Assembly: GCA_021155965.1 (NCBI GenBank)
Contig: JAJNBJ010000003.1
Span: 182,385 to 246,384, forward strand
Length of the DNA: 64,000 nucleotides
From: Flavipsychrobacter sp.
Lineage (GTDB): Bacteria; Bacteroidota; Bacteroidia; Chitinophagales; Chitinophagaceae
Reading direction: 5' to 3'
Shown here: one piece after another, positions 25,376 through 34,000 of the stretch
Layout of the letters: every line of letters begins with the position of its first letter
Position numbering within the stretch: position 1 is the stretch's first letter
Position numbers and translations under genes: made by a program
The notes under the pieces: model-generated
What the model saw: only the letters and a program-made list of their open reading frames with translations
Told to the model about the DNA's origin: nothing
Databases searched by the model: none

Positions 25376-26116
25376 ATGGAAACAATTTTGGAAATTAATC
25401 AAGGAAAAACAGTAGGACAGATCGTTGCGGATAACTTCAGGGCTGCTGAAGTTTTTAAAAAGTACGGCATTGACTTCTGCTGTAAAGGCGGCAAATTATT
25501 TACAGATGTATGCCGGGAAAAGAAGCTGGATGCAGCACAAATAGAACATGAACTAACTGAAAAATTTGCATATACTATACCTCGGCCGGAAGACTCATTA
25601 CAGAATATGCCGCTGGATGAGTTGGTTGAACACATACAAACAACGCATCACCGATACGTTCGTGAAAGTATTCCTGCATTGCTGAGTTTTCTCAATAAGA
25701 TCAATACTGTACACGGGGGCCGCCACCCCGAATTGCAGGGTATACTGTCTGAATTTTCCGAAAGTGCCGATGAGTTAATGCATCACATGGTAAAAGAAGA
25801 AACAATTCTTTTTCCGGCTATTAAAAAACTTGCAGAAGCTGAGAGAAATAACCAAAGCTTACCACCTTTTTTCTTTGGCAAGCTGATTAACCCCATCAGC
25901 ACAATGGAAGAAGAGCATGCAACTGAAGGGGCACGTTTTGCCAGGATAGTTGAATTAAGCAACAATTTTACACCTCCGGAGGATGGATGCACCACCTACA
26001 GGGTAGCATTCATGAAGCTGGATGAATTCATGAATGATTTGTTCACGCACATTCACCTCGAAAATAATATACTGTTTCCGAAAGCATTTATGCTGGAGGA
26101 TAAACTTGTGAAGTAG
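25376..26116 (+). CDS. ric: Iron-sulfur cluster repair di-iron protein Ric (YtfE/ScdA)
   Basis: A 246-residue di-iron protein that helps restore Fe-S clusters damaged by NO or oxidants. The N-terminal ScdA/DUF542 domain has the pair of cysteines in IDFCCKGGK (Cys35, Cys36). The hemerythrin-like four-helix domain (about 80-235) supplies His and Glu ligands in TTHHRYV, HGGRHPE, HMVKEE, EEEHATEG and THIHLENN. Its place beside the nor and nos genes fits a NO-response role. A TACTTTG box close to the -7 consensus lies at 25349-25355. Confidence 0.95.
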   Translation: METILEINQGKTVGQIVADNFRAAEVFKKYGIDFCCKGGKLFTDVCREKKLDAAQIEHELTEKFAYTIPRPEDSLQNMPLDELVEHIQTTHHRYVRESIPALLSFLNKINTVHGGRHPELQGILSEFSESADELMHHMVKEETILFPAIKKLAEAERNNQSLPPFFFGKLINPISTMEEEHATEGARFARIVELSNNFTPPEDGCTTYRVAFMKLDEFMNDLFTHIHLENNILFPKAFMLEDKLVK

Positions 26117-26157
26117 TGATAATAATTCAAACCGGCCCCAAATAAACCGCCCAACTT

Positions 26158-26649
26158 TTAATTCTTCATATTCACATACTGCAATGGCAGTTCAAGGCTC
26201 GATGTCCTGCAGAGTTGAATAACATCCTGGAGGTCATCAATTTTCTTACCGGTAATACGGATAACATCATCCATTATTGCAGCCTGCACTTTTAGGCCGC
26301 TGTCTTTTATCAGTTTTACTATTTTCTTTGCATTTTCTTTATCCACTCCATTTTTAATGGAGATGGTTTTGCGGACAAACTTACCCGATGCGCTTGCCTC
26401 TTTGCTCAGGTCAAATGCATTTGCTTCAATACCCTGCCGCATGGCTTTGGTCAGCAGCACATCTTCCAGCTGTTTCAGCTTCATATCGGTCTCCACCTCA
26501 ATGGCAATGGTCATGTCTTTTTTATTCAGTTCAAAAGAGACATGGGTACCTTTGAAATCCCACCGGTTGTCAATTTCTTTTTTGGCGATGTTCACTGCAT
26601 TATCAAGTGTTTGCAGGTCTACTTTGCTGGCAATATCGAAAGATGGCAT
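26158..26649 (-). CDS. yajQ: YajQ-family nucleotide-binding protein
   Basis: A 163-residue protein of the YajQ/DUF520 family, known to bind cyclic di-GMP in some bacteria. It begins MPSFDIASKVDLQTLDNAVN, and NRWDFKG, a repeated ferredoxin-like fold, and the C-terminal VIQLCRTSSLELPLQYVNMKN region are typical. An upstream in-frame start would add a hydrophobic extension absent from the family, so the ATG at 26649 is chosen. Confidence 0.93.
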   Translation of the reverse strand: MPSFDIASKVDLQTLDNAVNIAKKEIDNRWDFKGTHVSFELNKKDMTIAIEVETDMKLKQLEDVLLTKAMRQGIEANAFDLSKEASASGKFVRKTISIKNGVDKENAKKIVKLIKDSGLKVQAAIMDDVIRITGKKIDDLQDVIQLCRTSSLELPLQYVNMKN

Positions 26650-26709
26650 AGTTTGGAATTGAGCCTGTAAAATTATAAAAATAATATACAATTTATAGCA
26701 CGCAGTACC

Positions 26710-27864
26710 TTATATGGCTGCAACACTGTTGCTTTTATAGGCTGCAATTACTTCTTTATACAGTTCCTCATACATGGGTATGATACGTTGCTTCTCGAAC
26801 TTTTGGGCCTGTTCAATTGCACCTTTTTTGAACTGCTGTAATCTGTCGTTATCACTAAGCATATAAATGGCATGCTGCGCCATAGCATCAATATCTCCAA
26901 CATTGCTCAGGTACCCTGATACCCCCTCAACATTGATCTCAGGCAACCCGCCGGTATTGGTGGAGATCACAGGCACATTACATGCCATTGCCTCCAGGGC
27001 AGACAGCCCAAAACTCTCGGTTTCCGAAGGTAAAAGGAACAGGTCTGCTATACTCAATATCTCGCTTATTTGCTCCTGTTTGCCCAGGAAGCGGATATCA
27101 TTATAAATATCCATCGAACGGGCCATTTCCTCTACATTAAGCCTGTCCGGACCATCGCCTATCATCAATAATTTTGCGGGAATTTCTTTTCTTACCTGTT
27201 CAAAAATCTTCACCACATCCCCTACCCTTTTCACAGCCCTGAAGTTGGACACATGCACAAGGATCCGCTCTCCATCAGGCGCCAGCATCTGCTTGAAATG
27301 CTCCTTATCCGCCTGGAAGAAGCGCTTAATATCTACAAAATTGGGAATAACATGGATATCTTTTTCTATTTTAAAATGGCGCAGCGTTTCTTCCTTAAGG
27401 TTATCGGACACTGCTGTAATAGCATCCGACTCATTGATTGAAAAAGTAACCACGGGTGCATAGGTCACATCTTTACCCACAAGCGTAATATCGGTGCCGT
27501 GCAAGGTTGTGATAAATGGAATGTCTTTGCCTGTCTTTTTCAATATCTGCCGGGCGAAGTAAGCCGCTGACGCATGTGGTATAGCATAATGAAGGTGCAG
27601 CAGGTCAAGCTTCTGGTTCACGATCACATTCACCATGGTGCTTGCTAGTGCAGTCTCATATGGCGGAAAATCAAACAACGGATAAGCCGGCACTTTCACC
27701 TCGTGAAAATAGATATTCGGATTAAAACTCTGGTTAAGCCTTGCGGGTTGTTTATAGGTAATGAAATGCACTTCATACCCTTTATCAGAAAGGGCTATAC
27801 CCAGTTCGGTTGCCAGCACCCCGCTACCGCCAAAAGTGGGATAACATACTATACCTATCTTCAT
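26710..27864 (-). CDS. bshA: N-acetyl-alpha-D-glucosaminyl L-malate synthase BshA
   Basis: GT4-family glycosyltransferase of 384 residues that makes GlcNAc-malate, the first step of bacillithiol synthesis. Marks are IGIVCYPTFGGSGVLATELG at the start, LHLHYAIPHASAA, HGTDITLVG, HVIPNFVD and the GT-B C-terminal EX7E region around PSETESFGLSALEAMAC. The ATG at 27864 is used; a TTG three codons upstream is unlikely. Bacillithiol is typical of Bacteroidota as well as Firmicutes. Confidence 0.94.
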   Translation of the reverse strand: MKIGIVCYPTFGGSGVLATELGIALSDKGYEVHFITYKQPARLNQSFNPNIYFHEVKVPAYPLFDFPPYETALASTMVNVIVNQKLDLLHLHYAIPHASAAYFARQILKKTGKDIPFITTLHGTDITLVGKDVTYAPVVTFSINESDAITAVSDNLKEETLRHFKIEKDIHVIPNFVDIKRFFQADKEHFKQMLAPDGERILVHVSNFRAVKRVGDVVKIFEQVRKEIPAKLLMIGDGPDRLNVEEMARSMDIYNDIRFLGKQEQISEILSIADLFLLPSETESFGLSALEAMACNVPVISTNTGGLPEINVEGVSGYLSNVGDIDAMAQHAIYMLSDNDRLQQFKKGAIEQAQKFEKQRIIPMYEELYKEVIAAYKSNSVAAI

Positions 27865-27954
27865 GCTCTTCAATTATTCGGCTACAAATATCAGCTTATC
27901 CCTTCAATTATTGTCAATAGGCGTATTAGATAAACCAATAAATAGCCCTAAAAC

Positions 27955-27987
27955 AATGAGCCACCCTGCCTGGGCGGGTGGCTCATT
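27955..27987. terminator. Terminator hairpin after the giant repeat gene
   Basis: A perfect 12-base stem (AATGAGCCACCC with GGGTGGCTCATT) around a 9-base loop lies 20 bases past the stop codon of the giant minus-strand gene and is followed on that strand by TTGTTTTA. It also separates it from bshA. Confidence 0.75.
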
Positions 27988-28006
27988 TATAACTTATCAG
28001 ATCATA

Positions 28007-31000
28007 TTACTTTTCTACTGCAACATGGAATACCCTGCTTTCATTGCCTGAACGCAGGTTCAATATATACATGCCGTTTGCAAGGTTATTACCCAGTTCT
28101 ACCCTTTCATTCAGCTCACCATTACGAACAGCAGCCTTGCTGGTATATACCACCTGGCCAAGCATGTTCGTTACCTCTACAGATACTTCCTGATCAGCAA
28201 TAGTACCTAATTTACCTTGCAGTGTAAACATGCCCTTGTTGGGGTTAGGTACCAGGGTAACATCACTCATAGCAATAACATTATTAACGCCTGTACCGGA
28301 TATAGTAACCGTAGCAGAGCCACTTCCTGAAAGGCCGCTGCATGCCGAACTGCTGGTAACATCGCAACTTACTATATCATGGTTAGATAGTGTATTGGTG
28401 GTGTATGTTTGTGCATTTGCACCTGATACCGGCATACCATTAACCATCCATTGATAAGTTGGCGTTGCGCCGCCGTTCAGTACGTTAGCAGTGAACATTA
28501 CTGTTTGGCCAGCCGCCAGGTTCAGGCCAGGTGTAGCTGATATAGTAACTGTCGGGTTAATTGCAGCATCAACATCCATTATCACATGGCTGCTCATAGC
28601 CGAGTTAGCCGTGCGGCAGCGGTAGTTGCTCGCGATGAGGCAATAGATGTCATCGCCATCAGCTGGTGTATAAGCGAGTGATGGGGCAGTGCTGACAGCT
28701 ACACCATTCTTCACCCACGTATACGCAGGGCTTGAACCGCCAAACGTAGTGTTTGCAATAAATGTCACCATAGTGCCCTGGCATACATTAGTGCCGGGAT
28801 TAGCAGACACCGTTACAGCCGGCGTACCCTGTGGCATAACATTAAGCACAACACTCTTTGTTACTGAAGCAGGAGTGGCACATGCCGCGCTGCTTGTAAG
28901 GGTTACACTCAACACATCACCGTCAGCAGGAATATAACTGTATGTTGCACTAACTCCAGTATTCACACCATTCACTTTCCACTGGTAAGCAGGGGCCATG
29001 CCGCCATTTACAGGTGTGGCAGTGAATGTGGTGAAGTTACCTGAGCAAAGTGTGTCACCGGCCGGGGTAGATATGTTCACCACGGGAGTTACAGATGGGT
29101 TCATAGCTAAAGTAGCGCTGCCGGCCATTGTCCTCGAACAAGCTGTTGTCGCATTAGTGGCAATAACGGTAAATGTAGCAGGAGTGGCTATCATACCAAA
29201 ATCAAGTATACCGCCGGTACCTGCAATTGCAGGACCCACCATAGAGAAGCCATTGTATAACTGGTAATTTACACCTACAGTAGAGCCATTCAAGCCAACG
29301 TTCACACCTGCTGTGCCCGAACAGTAGTTACCCCCACCAATTACAGAGAACAACGTAGGCTGAGGATAAGTGCCTACTGTAGCGGAACCAGACATGGTTG
29401 CAGTGCAGCCTGTAGTTGTATTAGTAGCGACTACAGTATATGTTCCGGTAGCTGCTTGCAGGCCAAAGTCTATAGCCGGGCCAGATGCCATCATTGGGCT
29501 GCCAACCGGCGATGCCCCATTAAATAATCGGTAAGATACTCCTGCCTGTGATGAACCCAGCCCAACGTGAACGCCTGTTCCGCCTGAGCAGTAGTTACCG
29601 CCACCAACAACAGGATATGCCGTTGGCAAAGCCGTAGTGTTTACGGAAACGCTGCCCATCATTGTGCGCACACAGCCTGTTGTTGCATCGGTAGCAACAA
29701 CCGTATACGGACCTGTGATAGTTTGCATACCGAAGTCAATAGCACCACCCGTACCAGCAACAGCAGTGCCAACATTTACCATACCTGCCTTAAGCTGGTA
29801 GCTGACACCGGGCTGTGAACCCGACAAGCCTACAGAGATCCCGCTTCCGCCAACACAATAATTACCGCCACCGGTAAGGGTATACATAGTGGGCAGTGAG
29901 TTAAGCACTACACTAACCGCGCCCGACATGTTATTTACACAGGTAGTAGCCGGATTAGTGGCAATAACTGTGTAAGATCCGGTAGCAGATTGTATGCCGA
30001 AGTTGATCGGGCTGCCGGTACCTGTTACCGGGCCTCCTACAGGCATAGCGTCTTTATACAATTGGTATTTAATAGCTGCTGTTGAGCTGCTCAAGCCTAC
30101 ATTCACACCCGATGTGCCGCTGCAATAGCCGCCACCACCTGTTACTGTATATACAGCAGGCAATGGGTCTACTACCACGGTTACGCTGCTGGCCATATTC
30201 TTAGTGCAGCCTGTAGTTGCATTGGTAGCTATTGCGGTATACAAGCCTGAAGCTAACTGCATGCCAAAATCAACAGAACCGCCGGTTCCGGCTACAGGCG
30301 CGCCAATCGCAGTACCCATATGGTATAGCTGGTAATTGATGCCTGCGTCTGAACTTGTCAATGCTACCAGTACACCAGCACCACCGGCGCAGTAATTACT
30401 GCTGGTGCTGCTTACAGAATAAACATTCGGCAATGGATTTGTTCCTATTGATGCGCTGCCGGTCATCATGTTCACACAGCCTGTAGACATATTGGTAGCT
30501 TTAATAGTATAGTTACCCGTAACGGTTTGCAGGCCAAAATCAAGGCCAAAACCTGTGCCAACAAGCGGAGTCCCTACCGGTGAACCACCAATTTGTAGCT
30601 GGTACGAAATACCGGTATTAGAACCACTCAGGTTAACATGAAGGCCGCTTCCGCCTACGCAGTAGTTACCACCTCCGCTCACTGTATAAGCGATCGGCAA
30701 TGTGTTGATACCTACGTTAACGCTGCCATTCATATTATTTGTACACAGCGAAGAAGTATTCGTTGCTACAACTGTGTAAGTTCCTGCAACTGTCTGCATA
30801 CCAAAGTTGATCATAGCACCTGTACCAGCCTGTGGAGCACCAACAGCTGTTGCCCCTCTCATTAGCTGGTAGCTGATGCCTGTATTGGAACCGCTCAGGG
30901 TAATGCCCACACCTGTTCCACCTATACAATAATTGCCACCACCTGTTACATTATAAACCGTAGGCAGAGCGTTAACTGCTACAACCGCGCTGCCCGTCAT

Positions 31001-34000
31001 ATTATTAGAACATGCAGTGGTGCTGTTCGTTGCAACAACCGTATAAACGCCCGGGGCTGTTTTCATCCCGAAGCTGATAGCGCTGCCTGTACCTGCAACT
31101 GCCAACCCTGTTGGTGAACCGCCCAGCATCAACTGGTAGTTTGTGCCGGTTTGCGAACCCCCAAGGCCAACATTGAGGCCAGTGCCACCTGCACAGTAGC
31201 TACCGCTGCCGGTAACGGTTTGTGCTGTTGGAACAGCATTGATGCCAACAACCGCATTACCGGTCATATTGTTTGTACATGTGGTTGAAGTGCTGGCAGC
31301 TACCACTGTATAAGTACCTGCCAGTTGCGAACCAAAATTCAATGGCAATCCTGTGCCAGCCATCGGCAAGCCTACAGGGCCACCTAAATTATATAACTGG
31401 TAAGTGGTGCCAAGGTCGGAGTTGGCAAGGCCAACATTAACGCCTGTGCCACCGGGACAGTAATTACCAGTACCGGTAACACTATATGCATTGGGCACAG
31501 GAGAAATTGATACGATCTTACTTCCCGACATACCGTTAGTACAAGTAGTGGCCGGATTGGTAGCAATAACTGTATAAGTGCCTGTTGCTGTCTGTAAACC
31601 GAAATCAAGTACGATACCCGTACCTGCAAGCGGGATACCTACTGCTACCCCGCCTTTATATAATTGGTAGTCGGTGCCAATATCTGAACCATCAAGGCCA
31701 ACATGAACACCCATACCGCCGGGACAATAACCGCCACCACCAGTTACGTTATGCAGCACAGGCAATGGATCGATATTCACTATTGAGCCGCCTGCCATAC
31801 TGCTGCTGCAACCTGTTGTAGCATTGGTTGCTACTATGTCATAAAATCCTGTAGCCGATTGAACACCAAAATCTATCGCCGTACCCGTACCAGGCGTTGG
31901 CGCACCAACAGCGCCGCCAGCCAGGTTCAACTGGTAATTGATACCAGCATCAGAATTGCTTATTCCGATATGAACGCCAGGTGTACCGAAACAATAGTTA
32001 CCACCGCCGGTAAGTCCATATATATTAGGTAATGGGTCCAATGCCACAGTAGCGGCACCGGTCATTACATTATTGCAGGTTGTTGATGTGTTTGTAGCAA
32101 CAACTGTATAAGTGCCTCCTGCTGTCTGTAAACCAAAGTCAAGCGCCGCACCTGTACCGGGTACAACAGCACCGGTTGCAATTGATGCATTATATAATTG
32201 GTAGGTAACGCCTGTAGCCGAAGCAGCAAGGCCAATGTGAACGCCTGTGCCACCTGTGCAGTAATTACCGCCACCGGTTACAGTGAATGCTGCAGGCAGG
32301 GGTAATGCTACTATACTAACTGTAGCGCTTCCTGTCATATTCATCGTACATCCTGTAGTTGCATTGGTAGCTACCACCGAATAGGTACCCGCAGTTGTCC
32401 TGAACCCAAAGCTAATGCCGCCGCCTGTACCTGCTACCGGTGTTCCGGAAGGTACTCCACCAAGGTATAGCTGGTAATTTACACCGGTCTCTGAGCCGGA
32501 AACTCCAAGCAACGCGCCCGCACCACCGGCACAATAGTTACCACCACCGGTGATCGCATATGCTGCAGGCAAAGGATCTATATTAATGATCGCATTACCA
32601 GTCATCGTATTCACACATCCGTTAGTTGTGTTAGTTCCGGTTACTGTATAGTTGCCTGCCAATGTTTGCAAGCCAAAGCTGATCGCAGCGCCTGTTCCTG
32701 TTACAGGCATTCCGGTCATCACACCATTCCTGTATAATTGGTAACTGATACCTGGTATAGAACCTGCAAGGCCAACATTCAGTCCGGTACCGCCTGCACA
32801 ATATGAACCCGTACCTGTGACCATTGTCGCAATAGGAAGCGGGTCAATAACAATAGCAGCGCTGCCGGTCATGGTCGCAGTACACCCTGTAGCTGTTATT
32901 GTCGCAGTTGCTGTATAAGAACCAGCACCAGTGCGGTTCCCAAAGCCTATTGGCACACCAGTACCCGCAACAGCAGAACCGGAAAGTGTTGTGCCTTGGT
33001 ACAACTGGTATGAGGTACCGGCTGATGAACCATTAAGGCCAATTGCAACACCTGTGCCACCTGAACAATAATTGCCGCCACCGGTCACTGTCCTGATAAT
33101 TGGCAGCGGATTGATTGTTACCACCGTACTGCCTACCATGTTGTTGGAACAGAGCGTGATGTTATCTGTTGCAACGACAGTATAAAAACCGGCAGCGGTT
33201 TGCATACCAAAATCAATTGCTGAACCTGAACCAGGTGCAGCATCCACCAGCATGGTGGACAACCATAACTGGTAAGTATAACCAACAACAGAACCACTTA
33301 AGCCTACACTTACGCCTGTGCCGCCATTGCAATAACCACCGCCACCGGTAACAGTGAACTGCGAAGGCAACGGATTAATAGCAACATTAGCGCTGCCAGA
33401 CATTATAAGCGTACAACCTGTTGTGGCATTTGTTGCAGACACTGTATAAGAACCTGCCGTAGTTTGCAAACCAAAGCTGATCGACGTGCCTGTTCCTGCC
33501 ATAGGAGAGCCCACAGGTGTAGCGCCACGGTATAATTGATAATTAACCCCTGTCTGCGACCCGTTCAAATTAACTGCTACACCCGTACCGCCGGAGCAGT
33601 AATTACCACCGCCGGTTACGGTATATACTGTTGGCAGTGCATTAACGGTAACACCGCTCGTACCTGTCATTGAATTTGAGCAACCGGTTGTTGCATTGGT
33701 AGCTACTATTGAATACGTACCTCCCAAAGTTTGGCTACCAAACGAAATTCCTGAACCGGTACCAGCCATTACCGCTCCCACAACCGGGGAACCGTTGTAA
33801 TACAATTGGTAATTAACACCCAGTTGTGTATTGGACAGGCCAACAGGCACTCCTGTAGCTCCGCTGCAAAACGCACCGCCACCGGTCATGTTGAACGCCA
33901 ATGGTAAAGAGTTGATGCTTATTGTTGCACTGCTTGCCATATTGTTCACACAACCCAGCGTAGCATGGGTGGCAACAACTGTATAAACACCTGCTGCGGT

